From: Clostridiales bacterium
GTDB taxonomy: Bacteria > Bacillota > Clostridia > Christensenellales > Pumilibacteraceae
Direction of reading: 5' to 3'
NCBI GenBank assembly: GCA_014799665.1
Contig: JAAVHP010000029.1
Coordinates: forward strand, 113,456 to 177,455
DNA: 64,000 nt
Below, one piece after another: positions 40,304-48,961 of the stretch. The translations under genes and the position numbers were made by a program. Every line of letters begins with the position of its first letter. Position 1 is the stretch's first letter. The notes under the pieces are model-generated. The model saw only the letters and a list, made by a program, of their open reading frames with translations. It had not been told where the DNA came from and did not search any database.

Positions 40304-42304
40304 TTAGCTATTACGTTCAGGCGTGGTTTTGACCTTATACCTGAACAGCGGCAGAAGGTGCGCAGGGATTTTCTTTTCGAACTTTTTAAGCTTCTTTTTA
40401 ACGCTTGCTTCCGTCGGCGGCGCCAGCTCCGGACGCTCGTCGGGCTTTTTGATGAACGGAACTTTCAAAAGCTTTTCTATCTCGGGCGCGGTCGGATCGA
40501 ACTTGCCGTCTACGTTATAGTACGCGGGCGCGGTCTTTTTGTTGAGCCCCGCGTTACTGCGCGAACCCAAGCCGACCTTGACCTCGCACGACAACCGAAT
40601 ATCCTTGCTCGAAAAGCCTATATCGATACGGTACTTGCCGCCGAGCGCAAAGAACTCGTCGGCACTCTCGTCGAACACCGCGAACTTATTAAGATCGATT
40701 TCGAGCGTAACGTCCTCGCTCTCCTTCCGTTCGAGCGGGATACGCTTGAACGCGGCAAGCCTGCGGGAAATTCCGTACACGGGCGCGCCGATAAGCGTTA
40801 TGTACGCCTGGCACACCGCAACGCCCGCAAGCTCGCCCGCGTTCTTTACAACGAACTCAACGGTTATTTTAGCGCCCTCGCTCTTGGCGTTGAAGGTATG
40901 GCGTGAGATCTCGTAGCTTGTATAGTCGAGCCCGTGCCCGAACGGGTACGAAACGTTCGAGTCGAAGTTATTAAACAGCGCGTAGCCGTTATACGTGCTC
41001 TCGTAGCGGAAATCGCCGCGCGCTGTGTATTTCTTGTTATTGACGGGATAATCGGTTTTGCTCTTGCACCACGTGAACGGCAAGCGCCCGCTCGGCGCGG
41101 TTGTGGTGAGCATTTCGACTATATCGGTAACGCGCACGTCGTACGGACAGAACATAACTGCGTTTGCGCAGTCCACGCCGTCGAGCGGAGTCGCGCAGCT
41201 GCCTTTGATTATTACGACCGTTTTCGACGCCGCTGCCGCGCCCGCAATAACCGTTATATCGGCATGGTCGATACCGTTCTCCTCGTAGTCGGTTATTATG
41301 AACACGTTGAGCGCACCCAGCTTTTTGGGCGCGTCCTTAATGGGAATAATAGAGAACTTCGCGCTGTCCGCCGTCGCGTCATGAGCGCCGAACACGGTTA
41401 TATTCTTGCCCGAGTACGGGAGCGTTCCGTCGTTCTTTAACAGCACCGTGCTTTCGATCGCAAGATTGGGTTTTTCGCCCGACAACTGCTCGCGCGGCTT
41501 GTCCGTATTGTAGAACTCGTGCGAATTGACCACTGCGGCAAGCGTGCGCTCGATTACGCGAGTGGTAGTGCGCTCGTCGAGAACGCCGTTTGCTATGTCG
41601 TACGCCAAGGCGCGCCTTACGGCTTGGTCGGCGCCGAGAAGGTACGCGCAGCCGCTGCCGATAGCGTCGAACGAGCTACCGTTCGCGGCGTCGCCGTACT
41701 GCGTGAAAAGCGTTGCTTCCTTTTTAATATAATCTGTATATATCTCGCAGAGCGTTTTCGACTCGCAAACCTTTTCGCCATTGAGATATCCGCCGTCGAG
41801 CTGAACGCCCGAAGCCTTACTTCCCGCAAACCTAAGCGGCATGAGATAAAGCTCGCGCAGTGCGCGGGTATCCACGGTACGGTTCACGAACCTGCCCTGC
41901 CCCAAACAGTCGGTATAGATAAAGCCGATACCGTACTCGTCGTCGAAGCTACTCAAAAGCTCTGAGGTAAGGTATGCGTCCTCGGAGAAGAACTCGGCAG
42001 CCGACGGCGACATGGGATCGCGGATAAGCCCCGCGTGCACAACGCCCGCAAACGCGTAACGCGCTTCCGTCGCCTGCGCAATGTTATACTCGGCAACCGC
42101 ACGCGCGATTTTGGGCGAGAACGTGCAACCGATAGCGAGCTCGCCTATTTCACTCAGAGCGTACGGCTGCAAGAAATCGCCGAAATCACAGCTGTCTACC
42201 TTAGGACGGCTGAGCGACGGAACAACGCCCTCGCCGCCCACAAGCACAGCCTTGTCGGCGGGGCGCATCATCATTATAAATCCGCGTATTCTTTCTATGT
42301 CCAT
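40304..42304 (-). CDS. Glycoside hydrolase family 3-like protein
   Basis: 666 residues. The order of domains follows GH3 beta-glucosidases: a reduced N-terminal barrel region (SGVQLDGGYLNGEKVCE may hold the nucleophile Asp), a C-terminal alpha/beta sandwich (IESTVLLKNDGTLPYSGKNITVFGAH; TAPSGRLPFTWCKSKTDYP; YPFGHGLDYTSYEIS), and a fibronectin-III-like domain (VVKNAGELAGVAVCQAYI). The N-terminal barrel is shorter than usual, so activity is uncertain. No signal peptide, so the protein would act on cytosolic glycosides. A tail of about 60 Lys/Pro-rich residues is extra. Confidence 0.8.
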   Translation of the reverse strand: MDIERIRGFIMMMRPADKAVLVGGEGVVPSLSRPKVDSCDFGDFLQPYALSEIGELAIGCTFSPKIARAVAEYNIAQATEARYAFAGVVHAGLIRDPMSPSAAEFFSEDAYLTSELLSSFDDEYGIGFIYTDCLGQGRFVNRTVDTRALRELYLMPLRFAGSKASGVQLDGGYLNGEKVCESKTLCEIYTDYIKKEATLFTQYGDAANGSSFDAIGSGCAYLLGADQAVRRALAYDIANGVLDERTTTRVIERTLAAVVNSHEFYNTDKPREQLSGEKPNLAIESTVLLKNDGTLPYSGKNITVFGAHDATADSAKFSIIPIKDAPKKLGALNVFIITDYEENGIDHADITVIAGAAAASKTVVIIKGSCATPLDGVDCANAVMFCPYDVRVTDIVEMLTTTAPSGRLPFTWCKSKTDYPVNNKKYTARGDFRYESTYNGYALFNNFDSNVSYPFGHGLDYTSYEISRHTFNAKSEGAKITVEFVVKNAGELAGVAVCQAYITLIGAPVYGISRRLAAFKRIPLERKESEDVTLEIDLNKFAVFDESADEFFALGGKYRIDIGFSSKDIRLSCEVKVGLGSRSNAGLNKKTAPAYYNVDGKFDPTAPEIEKLLKVPFIKKPDERPELAPPTEASVKKKLKKFEKKIPAHLLPLFRYKVKTTPERNS

Positions 42305-42307
42305 GAT

Positions 42308-42664
42308 TTATCCTTGCGAGTTTTTGTAAACGGTATTAAATTTATACATAGAGGTATTCATCTTTACATAGTATTCCAAACGGTCGGAATACTCGTAAAT
42401 GTACACGTCTTTATGCTCTCTGGACGCAAACACCATAGGGCGCTCGGTGCCGATCGGTGGCACGGACGAGACGCCTGCGCCGTCGAATACCGCCGTAGTC
42501 GTTGCCGACGGGATCGGCTGCTGCATAGGCTGCGGCGCGGACGGCTGCACGCTAAACCCGTCCGTCGGGAACACCGTGCGCTCGTCGTAGTTCGTTAAAT
42601 TGAGCTGTTCGTTGGGTACGGGCGACGTACCGCCTTCACCCCTTCGTCTGTTGAAAAAACTCAT
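42308..42664 (-). CDS. Hypothetical protein with a disordered N-terminal half
   Basis: 118 residues: a basic start (MSFFNRRRGEGG), a Pro/Gln/Ser-rich middle, and a C-terminal ordered part (KDVYIYEYSDRLEYYVKMNTSMYKFNTVYKNSQG). No family recognised. It lies 3 bases upstream of the GH3-like gene and 26 bases downstream of serS on the same strand, so all three may be one transcript. Confidence 0.6.
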   Translation of the reverse strand: MSFFNRRRGEGGTSPVPNEQLNLTNYDERTVFPTDGFSVQPSAPQPMQQPIPSATTTAVFDGAGVSSVPPIGTERPMVFASREHKDVYIYEYSDRLEYYVKMNTSMYKFNTVYKNSQG

Positions 42665-42690
42665 AATAAAACCTTTTGTAAAAATACTGA

Positions 42691-43965
42691 TTATTTGATT
42701 ACTTCGATTCCCAAAAATTCCTGCAAGACCCTAGGCACTCTTACCGAGCCGTCGGCGTTTTGATACTGCTCGACGATAGCAGGCATAATGCGCGAGGTGG
42801 CAAGCCCCGAACCGTTGAGAGTATGCACGTAACCGATCTTGCCGTCCGCGCCGCGGTAGCGCGTCATGTTGCGGCGCGCCTGGTAATCGTTGGCGTTGGA
42901 AACCGAGCTGACCTCTTTATAGATACCCATGGACGGGATCCAGACTTCTATATCGTACGTGCGCGCCATGCTCGCCGAGCAATCGCCCGCCGCGAGCTTG
43001 CTGAGCCTGTAATGCAGCCCGAGCCCTTCTACGAGCGCGCAAGCCTTATTGACAAGCTCCTCGAACGCCGCCTTACTATTTTCGGGCGTAGTGACCTGAA
43101 CCATCTCGACCTTGTCGAACTGGTGTCCGCGGATCATGCCGCGTTCCTCGGCGCGGTACGAGCCAGCTTCCTTGCGGTAGCACGGCGTGTACGCGAAAAG
43201 CTTTTTAGGCAAGTCTTTTTCTTGAAGAATTTCGCCGCGGTAAAGATTGACGAGCGCGGTCTCCGCGGTGGGAAGCATGAACCTACGCGCCGCGCCCCCT
43301 TCGGCGGTTTCCACGCGGTAAACGTCGTCCTCGAACTTGGGGAACTGCCCCGCGCCCAAACCGCATTCGTAATTGAGCATATGCGGCGGAAGAATAAACG
43401 TGTAGCCGTCAGCTGTATGCGTTTTGATAAAGTAATTGAGAAGCGCCCATTCGAGAAGCGCGCCCGTGCCCGTGTAAAGCCACGACCCGTTGCCGGCGAT
43501 CTTTACGCCGCGCTCATAGTCGATAAGGTGCAAGCTTTCGCAAAGCTCCACGTGGTTCTTGATCGGGAAATCGAACTTGGGCTGTTCGCCGAAAACCTTG
43601 ATAACCTCGTTGCTCTCTTTCTCGCCCGCAACTACGTCGGGATCGGGAATGTTCGGCAAGCACAAAAGCTCGTGGCGAAGGCTGTCCTCTACCGATTTAA
43701 GCTCCTCGTCGTTCTTGGAAATCTCGTCGCCGAGCTCGCGCATACGCGCAAAAATAGGCTCGACGGGCTCGCCCGCTTTTTTAAGCTTGGGGATCTCCGC
43801 GCTGACCTTATTCTTTTCGGCTTTAAGCGTTTCCGTCCGCCCTATTATCTCGCGGCGGCGCGCGTCAAGATCGAGAATGGGCTTAAAGTCGGCTTTGTAT
43901 CCGCGCTTTAATAGCGCCGCTTTAACGCCTTCGGTATCGTTGCGTATAAGATTAATGTCAATCAT
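42691..43965 (-). CDS. serS: Seryl-tRNA synthetase
   Basis: 424 residues, standard length. The N-terminal coiled-coil arm (about 25-105) is followed by the class II core: motif 2 in FAYTPCYRKEAGSYRAEERGMIRGHQFDKVEMV and motif 3 in LNGSGLATSRIMPAIVEQYQ. Charges tRNA-Ser (and tRNA-Sec where present). Only about 55 bases separate it from the MITE-like element upstream, too little for a T-box leader. Confidence 0.96.
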   Translation of the reverse strand: MIDINLIRNDTEGVKAALLKRGYKADFKPILDLDARRREIIGRTETLKAEKNKVSAEIPKLKKAGEPVEPIFARMRELGDEISKNDEELKSVEDSLRHELLCLPNIPDPDVVAGEKESNEVIKVFGEQPKFDFPIKNHVELCESLHLIDYERGVKIAGNGSWLYTGTGALLEWALLNYFIKTHTADGYTFILPPHMLNYECGLGAGQFPKFEDDVYRVETAEGGAARRFMLPTAETALVNLYRGEILQEKDLPKKLFAYTPCYRKEAGSYRAEERGMIRGHQFDKVEMVQVTTPENSKAAFEELVNKACALVEGLGLHYRLSKLAAGDCSASMARTYDIEVWIPSMGIYKEVSSVSNANDYQARRNMTRYRGADGKIGYVHTLNGSGLATSRIMPAIVEQYQNADGSVRVPRVLQEFLGIEVIK

Positions 43966-44019
43966 TGGTTTTCTTCCTTTTTCGATTAGACTATTACTTA
44001 TACATTATAACCTAAATGG

Positions 44020-44302
44020 TACGGGATGTCAACCCGAGCAGAACACATTTTTAGGGGCAAATTGTGCGTTATACTGCGTTAAAGCCCTTGCATAGCCGAC
44101 CCTAGGCTTATGCTTCGGGCTTTGCCTTGTCTAACACCCAATTTGCTACCCCAAAATGCTCGCTTTATATGCAGCGTTTTTTCGAGATATTTGTCGACTT
44201 GTTGCGCGAAGTCGTAGCCCAAGCGCTACGTCGAGCGCAAGAAGGCGGAAAAAAGCCAAAAAACGCGCATATAAAGTATTCTGCCTGGGTTGACATCCCG
44301 TA
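44020..44302. mobile_element. MITE-like element, family 1, copy 3 (inverted, diverged)
   Basis: 283 bp, flanked by TA, in opposite orientation to copies 1 and 2. Ends are TACGGGATGTCAACCC and GGGTTGACATCCCGTA. Relative to the other copies, CC has become GG at one end and GG has become CC at the other, so pairing of the ends is kept. The internal order (GTAGCGC...GCTACGACTTCG; ATACTGCGTTAAAGCCCTTGC) is recognisable. Confidence 0.75.
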
Positions 44303-44349
44303 AAAAATCAACGCTTATCACCAATAATTTTTATTGATTTTTCATTCGC

Positions 44350-44386
44350 AAAAAACCGCCGTCACACTGACAGCGGTTTTTGTTGT
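44350..44386. terminator. Terminator of the metNIQ operon (bidirectional hairpin)
   Basis: AAAAACCGCCGTCA pairs with TGACAGCGGTTTTT around 44351-44381, ten bases past the metQ stop. Confidence 0.8.
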
Positions 44387-44395
44387 TTGTATATT

Positions 44396-45226
44396 TTACA
44401 GCGTTACGACCGCGCCGGAATAGTGCTCTTGAACGTACTGCTTTACCGCGTCGCTCAATACGGCGTCGGTGAGCGCCTTTATTTTATCGGTATTCTCATT
44501 CCCCGCTTTTACTGCTATAACGTTGACGTAATCGTGCACGTTCTCGTCCGATCCGTCCTCGGTAGCAATGGCTTCGGTTATCTTTAATCCGTTCTGAATG
44601 GCGTAGTTGCCGTTGATAACCGCTATCGCCGCGTCGTTGCGAGAAAGCGCCGTTTGTGCAGCCTCCACCTCGACTATATCGAAGTTCTTCGGGTTTTCGG
44701 CTATATCGAGCTTAGTCGCCTCGGACGGAGTGATACCCGCTTTAAGCGTGATAAGTCCTTCCTTTTGCAAAAGAAAGAGTGCACGCGCCTCGTTCGTTCC
44801 GTCGTTGGGAACGAGAATTTTGGCCCCGTTCGGAAGGTCGGACAAGCTTTCGCCGTTGTAGCTTCCGCGGTACACGCCGAACGGCTCGTAATGCACCTGC
44901 GCCGCCGCAACGAGGTGTGTGCCGTATTCGGCGTTAAACCAGTTAAGATACATATTGTGTTGGAAATAGTTGGCGTCGAGCTCGCCGTTCTCGACGGCGG
45001 TGTTCGGCAGAACGTAATCGGGGTACTCGACGACTTCGAGCGTGTAGCCCTTTTCTTTCAGAATATCCTTTACTACGTCCTTCAAGATCTCGGCGTGAGG
45101 CGTGGGCGAAGCACCGATACGAATGGTTTTATCGTCGTTTTCGCCGCAAGCGGCAAGCCCCACCGACGAGAACAAGACCGACGCGCCGAGCGCGGCCGTA
45201 ACGAGCAGTTTGAGTAGTTTTTTCAT
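44396..45226 (-). CDS. metQ: Methionine ABC transporter substrate-binding lipoprotein
   Basis: 276 residues. A lipoprotein signal peptide ends in the lipobox LAAC with Cys27. The mature part matches the NlpA/MetQ family: IRIGASPTPHAEILKDVVKDILKEKGY, then LDANYFQHNMYLNWFNAEYGTHLV, and a C-terminal ENVHDYVNVIAVKAGNENTDKIKALTDAVLS. Binds D/L-methionine outside the membrane for MetNI. Last gene of the operon. Confidence 0.95.
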   Translation of the reverse strand: MKKLLKLLVTAALGASVLFSSVGLAACGENDDKTIRIGASPTPHAEILKDVVKDILKEKGYTLEVVEYPDYVLPNTAVENGELDANYFQHNMYLNWFNAEYGTHLVAAAQVHYEPFGVYRGSYNGESLSDLPNGAKILVPNDGTNEARALFLLQKEGLITLKAGITPSEATKLDIAENPKNFDIVEVEAAQTALSRNDAAIAVINGNYAIQNGLKITEAIATEDGSDENVHDYVNVIAVKAGNENTDKIKALTDAVLSDAVKQYVQEHYSGAVVTL

Positions 45227-45270
45227 AATGATCTCCTTGTAAAAAAGTTTTTGACTTAACTAATAGCGAC

Positions 45271-45930
45271 TTATTTTTTACGCCTGTCGCGCCGCTTGGC
45301 AAGCCACAAACCAAGCTCTTGAAACACCTGAACTATCACCACGATAAACACCACGGCAACGTACATCACGGTACGGTTATTGCGGTAATAGCCGTAATTT
45401 ACCGCTATGGCGCCCAAGCCGCCACCGCCGCAAAAACCCGTCATTGCCGAGTAACCGACCACGGTTACGAACGTTATGGCAAGGTTAGCGAGAATTGACG
45501 GCATCGCCTCGGGCAGTATCGCTCTCCAAATAGTTTGCCGCACCGACGCGCCGCACGCGAGCGAAGCCTCGATTATTCCCCCGTCTACTTCCTTAATCGC
45601 CGTCTCGGTGAGCCGAGCGACGAACGGTGCGGCGGCGAGCGTGAGCGGCACTATCGTGGCGGCAGTGCCTATCGTAGTACCGACCACGACTCGCGTGAAC
45701 GGCATAACCACCACGAACAGTATAAGGAACGGAACGCTACGTAGCACGTTGACTATAACGCCTAAAATCTTGTTAATAACAACATTTTGCAGTAGCCCGC
45801 GTTTATCGGTAAGCGCAAGCAAAACGCCGATAACCAGCCCGATTACCGTCGCCAGCACCGTCGATATCACGGACGAATACAGCGTTTGCCAACAGCCTAT
45901 GCCTATTTCTCTCCAAAGCTCGCTACTCAT
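45271..45930 (-). CDS. metI: Methionine ABC transporter permease
   Basis: 219 residues with five to six membrane helices and the ABC permease EAA loop (AACGASVRQTIWRAILPEAMPSILANL). VLRSVPFLILFVVVMPFTRVVVGT is characteristic of MetI. Overlaps metN by 8 bases, so the two are translationally coupled. Confidence 0.95.
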   Translation of the reverse strand: MSSELWREIGIGCWQTLYSSVISTVLATVIGLVIGVLLALTDKRGLLQNVVINKILGVIVNVLRSVPFLILFVVVMPFTRVVVGTTIGTAATIVPLTLAAAPFVARLTETAIKEVDGGIIEASLACGASVRQTIWRAILPEAMPSILANLAITFVTVVGYSAMTGFCGGGGLGAIAVNYGYYRNNRTVMYVAVVFIVVIVQVFQELGLWLAKRRDRRKK

Positions 45931-46681
45931 TTATACCGCCCTCCAATACAAGAATTCGTTTTGTCGCCGCCGACTGCGGCTTGCCGAACACCTCGTCGGT
46001 CTTGCCGCTTTCGACTACCTGTCCGCCATTGAGGACGACTACACTGTCGCTTATACTCTTGATTACTTCGATTTGGTGAGAAATTACGACTAGCGTAAGC
46101 CCGTACTTTGCGTTTATTCTTTTCAGAAGATTTACCGTTTGGACCGCTGTTTCAGGATCGAGCGCACTCGTGGCTTCGTCGCACAGCAATACTTCGGGAT
46201 TGAGCGCAAGCGCACGCGCAATCGCCACTCGTTGTTTTTGTCCGCCCGAAAGCTGCGACGGATAAGCGTTGAATTTATCGGCAAGCCCCACCTCGGTCAG
46301 CAAGCTCTCGGCGCGTTCGCGCGCTTGCGCCCTTTTTACGCCAGCCGCCGAAAGCGGGAACATAACGTTAGCTATCGCCGTCTTTTGCTCGAAAAGATTA
46401 AAGCTTTGAAATATCATACCGACCTTGCGGCGAAGCGATAACAATTGCTTGCCTTTCAAATCGTTCACGATACGTCCGCACACGGTGACCGTTCCACTGC
46501 TCGGTTTTTCAAGCCCGTTGAGGCACCGTACGAGCGTCGACTTTCCCGCGCCCGAAAAACCTATAACGCCGAGCGCAACGCCCTTTTCCACGGCAAGGCT
46601 TACTTCGGTGAGCGCCGACACTTCGCCGTCCTTGCTCTTAAAGCTTTTACACAAATTCCGTACGCTGATGATTGATGACAT
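45923..46681 (-). CDS. metN: Methionine ABC transporter ATP-binding protein
   Basis: 252 residues. Walker A GFSGAGKST, signature LSGGQKQRVAIARAL, Walker B VLLCDEATSALD and switch His in VVISHQ. The usual C-terminal ACT-like (NIL) domain of MetN, which senses methionine, is missing, since the protein ends soon after the nucleotide domain. AAGGAGATAAA precedes the ATG. Transcription reaches it only through the leader with two terminators at 46701-46794. Confidence 0.95.
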   Translation of the reverse strand: MSSIISVRNLCKSFKSKDGEVSALTEVSLAVEKGVALGVIGFSGAGKSTLVRCLNGLEKPSSGTVTVCGRIVNDLKGKQLLSLRRKVGMIFQSFNLFEQKTAIANVMFPLSAAGVKRAQARERAESLLTEVGLADKFNAYPSQLSGGQKQRVAIARALALNPEVLLCDEATSALDPETAVQTVNLLKRINAKYGLTLVVISHQIEVIKSISDSVVVLNGGQVVESGKTDEVFGKPQSAATKRILVLEGGINE

Positions 46682-46700
46682 TTTATCTCCTTAAAAATTC

Positions 46701-46737
46701 AAAACAAAAAACTCGTAGCCGTTACGCATACGAGTTT
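46701..46737 (-). terminator. metNIQ leader terminator T2
   Basis: On the minus strand AAACTCGTA (46737-46729) pairs with TACGAGTTT (46717-46709), then TTTTTGTTTTG. Its 5' arm contains CGTATGC, complementary to the 3' arm of T1. It lies just before the metN ribosome site. Confidence 0.75.
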
Positions 46738-46760
46738 AAATCGGATATATAGATACCTAA

Positions 46761-46794
46761 TAAAAAAGCCCGTATGCTATTTGCACACAGGCTT
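46761..46794 (-). terminator. metNIQ leader terminator T1
   Basis: On the minus strand AAGCCTGTGTGC (46794-46783) and GCATACGGGCTT (46777-46766) form a 12-bp stem with two G-U pairs, loop AAATA, then TTTTTT. The 5' arm can instead pair with the last codons of the leader ORF (TTGCACAGG). Confidence 0.85.
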
Positions 46795-46817
46795 CAACCG
46801 CTAAGGTCAAGAAAAAA

Positions 46818-46889
46818 CTACCTGTGCAACGATGTCTCGCCGCACATGCACATTATACCGTTATAGCAAGCAATTACGATACAGCGCAT
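46818..46889 (-). CDS. Leader peptide of the metNIQ operon, rich in Met and Cys codons
   Basis: A 23-residue ORF starting MRCIVIACYNG, continuing IMCMCGETSLHR. It has 3 Met and 4 Cys, with M-C-M-C consecutive at 13-16. GAGGAG lies 8 bases before the ATG, and the start is 18 bases past the predicted transcription start. The last codons TTG CAC AGG are complementary to the 5' arm of terminator T1. The layout is that of a leader peptide in ribosome-mediated attenuation: stalling at the Met/Cys codons would free the last codons to pair and prevent T1. I know of no described family that matches. Confidence 0.75.
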   Translation of the reverse strand: MRCIVIACYNGIMCMCGETSLHR

Positions 46890-46913
46890 AGCTTTCTCCT
46901 CGATTTTTTTATT

Positions 46914-46942
46914 ATTATATTATTTGCCGCCGCCTTTGTCAA
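46914..46942 (-). promoter_or_regulatory. Perfect consensus promoter of the metNIQ leader
   Basis: On the minus strand TTGACA (46942-46937), 17-base spacer, TATAAT (46919-46914). The -35 lies inside the 3' end of the upstream flippase gene. Start predicted at about 46907. Confidence 0.85.
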
Positions 46943-48575
46943 CCGTTTTGGTCCTCTTTTTCGATATTTTTTTTGATTGAAAATGAATTTTAATACCCTT
47001 TATATCGAGTGCGCCGCTCAGCACCACGCCAAGCGCATACACGGCGAGGAACACCGCGGCGGAAATCACCGTTTGCCAAAAATAGCTAAGCGGCGTTTTA
47101 TTCAGTACGAATAACGACAATATGAACGCGCCTACTCCCACGCCCGTGAATATAAGCGGCTTTATCAGCGCGTCCTTTACGCTCACGCCTATTGGCGCGC
47201 ACTTGTACGCCGCAAGCGAGGTTAGCGTTGCGGCGACCGCGTAGCACGCCGCCGTAGCCGCCGCAGAGCCGATTATACCGAACGCGCGCACAAGCAGCGG
47301 CGTCAGCCCTACCTTTACGCACGAGCCGATCACGAGGTTTATAACGGGCTTGTGCGCCTTGTTATAGCCTTGCAGTATCGACGTAGACAACTGCAATATT
47401 CCTATATAAAAAACGGAAAGCGCTTGGACTCTCAACAGTTGCGCGGCGAGTTCCAACTGCTCCGCAGACAGTCCGCGACGGTAGAGCGAGTTCACCACCC
47501 TATCGGGAAAGAACAGGAACGCGACCGTCACGGGCAGAACAAACAGCATTATCCACTTAGCCGCATTGCGCGTGACGGCAGGGCTTTTCTCGCCGCGCTC
47601 GACCGCCGCGGTAAGCGCGGGCAGGAACGCGACCGACACAGACAACGCGACGACTGTCGGCATATTGATAAGCGTGCCGACGGGGCCTACAAGAAGTCCG
47701 AAAAGCGAGGTCGCCGCCGAGCGCGTCGCTCCGCCGTACACCAATAGATTGATGACGAGCGCTGAGTCTATCATTTGCGTTATGGGCAAAACGAGCGAGC
47801 CGAGCGTCACCGACAGTGCAAACGAGAACAGTTCTTTTACGAGCGCGCGGTCGCTGACCGAAACGGGCGTGCCGAACTCCTCCGCGCTTTCGGCAAGCGC
47901 GAGCCGAGCGGAAGCTATGTACCGCACTCTTTTTTTACGCGTTACGGCGTAACGCACGACTAGATAGCCGAGCGCGATAAGCTCGCTTGCGGTAACGCCT
48001 ACGAGCGCGCCCGCTACTGCGTACTTAACGCCGTACGGCAAAAGCATACGGCTGAGCGTAATGCCGAGCGCGAGCTTTACCACCTGCTCTATAAGCTGGC
48101 TTACCCCGCTCGGCAGCATTTGCGACTTGCCCTGAAAATAGCCGCGCAGAACGCTTATCCCGCCCGAGAACAAAAGCGACGGGCATAGCGCAAGGTAGGC
48201 TACGCCTGCGTCGGCGTTGCCCTGTATATTCGATATAACGTTGCGGAGAAGCGCCACGCCGCCAGCCGCTGCGACCGAAATTATTATAAGCGGAATGATC
48301 GCCGCTTTGAGCGTGCGCCGCGCCGCGTCGTTATCGCCTTTTACCGTGTACTTTGCAACAACGCGCGACACCGCGCTCGTCATGCCACCGCCGCAGAACG
48401 CGAGAAGCACGGTATACAGCGGAAAGACCATTTGGTATAACCCCATGCCCTCCGCGCCGACAATATTCGTAAGCGGCACGCGGTACAGCGCGCCTATAAG
48501 CTTAGCAACTATTCCTATCGCTGCAAGCGCCATTGCGCTGCTACCGAATGATTTCGTCTTTTGTCCTTCTTTCAC
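46920..48575 (-). CDS. Polysaccharide/lipid flippase of the MOP family, SpoVB-like
   Basis: 551 residues with about 14 membrane helices. The opening SSAMALAAIGIVAKLIGALYRVPLTNIVGAEGMGLYQMVFPLYTVLL is typical of the Firmicutes SpoVB/YtgP/MurJ-like group. GYFQGKSQMLPSGVSQLIEQVVKL is the conserved inner motif. SpoVB is needed for spore cortex synthesis in Bacillus, but paralogues act in vegetative lipid II transport, so the exact role is open. A long Lys/Arg-rich tail ends the protein and contains the -35 of the metNIQ promoter. Confidence 0.85.
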   Translation of the reverse strand: MKEGQKTKSFGSSAMALAAIGIVAKLIGALYRVPLTNIVGAEGMGLYQMVFPLYTVLLAFCGGGMTSAVSRVVAKYTVKGDNDAARRTLKAAIIPLIIISVAAAGGVALLRNVISNIQGNADAGVAYLALCPSLLFSGGISVLRGYFQGKSQMLPSGVSQLIEQVVKLALGITLSRMLLPYGVKYAVAGALVGVTASELIALGYLVVRYAVTRKKRVRYIASARLALAESAEEFGTPVSVSDRALVKELFSFALSVTLGSLVLPITQMIDSALVINLLVYGGATRSAATSLFGLLVGPVGTLINMPTVVALSVSVAFLPALTAAVERGEKSPAVTRNAAKWIMLFVLPVTVAFLFFPDRVVNSLYRRGLSAEQLELAAQLLRVQALSVFYIGILQLSTSILQGYNKAHKPVINLVIGSCVKVGLTPLLVRAFGIIGSAAATAACYAVAATLTSLAAYKCAPIGVSVKDALIKPLIFTGVGVGAFILSLFVLNKTPLSYFWQTVISAAVFLAVYALGVVLSGALDIKGIKIHFQSKKISKKRTKTVDKGGGK

Positions 48576-48631
48576 AAAGATAGTATAAAGAAACGTGTAC
48601 CTTAATATTCTATCAAAATATACAAATCAAC

Positions 48632-48666
48632 TAAAAAAGCTCTTTCAACCGAAAGAGCCTTTTTAA
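48632..48666 (-). terminator. Terminator of the ferredoxin gene
   Basis: GCTCTTTC (48639-48646) pairs with GAAAGAGC (48651-48658); A/T runs flank both sides. Confidence 0.8.
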
Positions 48667-48688
48667 TCGTTATTGATTTAGTATGTAA

Positions 48689-48856
48689 TTACTCGGTGAT
48701 AGCGCCGGTGGGGCACTCCCCTTCGCAAGCGCCGCAATCGATGCAGGCGTCGGCGTCTACAACGTACTTGCCTTCACCCTCGCTGATAGCGTTTACGGGG
48801 CAAGCCGCCGCGCAAGCGCCGCAAGCTACGCATTCGTCGGAAATCTTGTGTGCCAT
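48689..48856 (-). CDS. 2[4Fe-4S] ferredoxin, clostridial type
   Basis: 55 residues, MAHKISDECVACGACAAACPVNAISEG... with the second cluster CIDCGACEGECP. Both CxxCxxCxxxCP motifs are intact. This is the likely electron carrier for the hydrogenase and pyruvate oxidation in a fermenter. The ATG at 48856 follows GGAGGT at 8 bases. An upstream extension of the frame is not part of the gene. Confidence 0.96.
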   Translation of the reverse strand: MAHKISDECVACGACAAACPVNAISEGEGKYVVDADACIDCGACEGECPTGAITE

Positions 48857-48961
48857 TGTTGTTACCTCCAAAATATTTTGAAGTATTATATCATCTTTCG
48901 GTACAAATGTCAATAAGGTAGTTTCGTTTTTTGCGGTTAGCGACAGCGAACAATTTTCACG

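Noticed and set aside
43966..44019. T-box leader for serS, and likewise for ileS and lysS
   Set aside because: The gaps before these genes are 55, 17 and 21 bases, too short for a T-box.
46738..46860. SAM riboswitch or T-box upstream of metN
   Set aside because: No SAM-I core (paired joining segments with GAGA kink-turn) or T-box motif is seen; the region is occupied by a leader ORF and two terminators.
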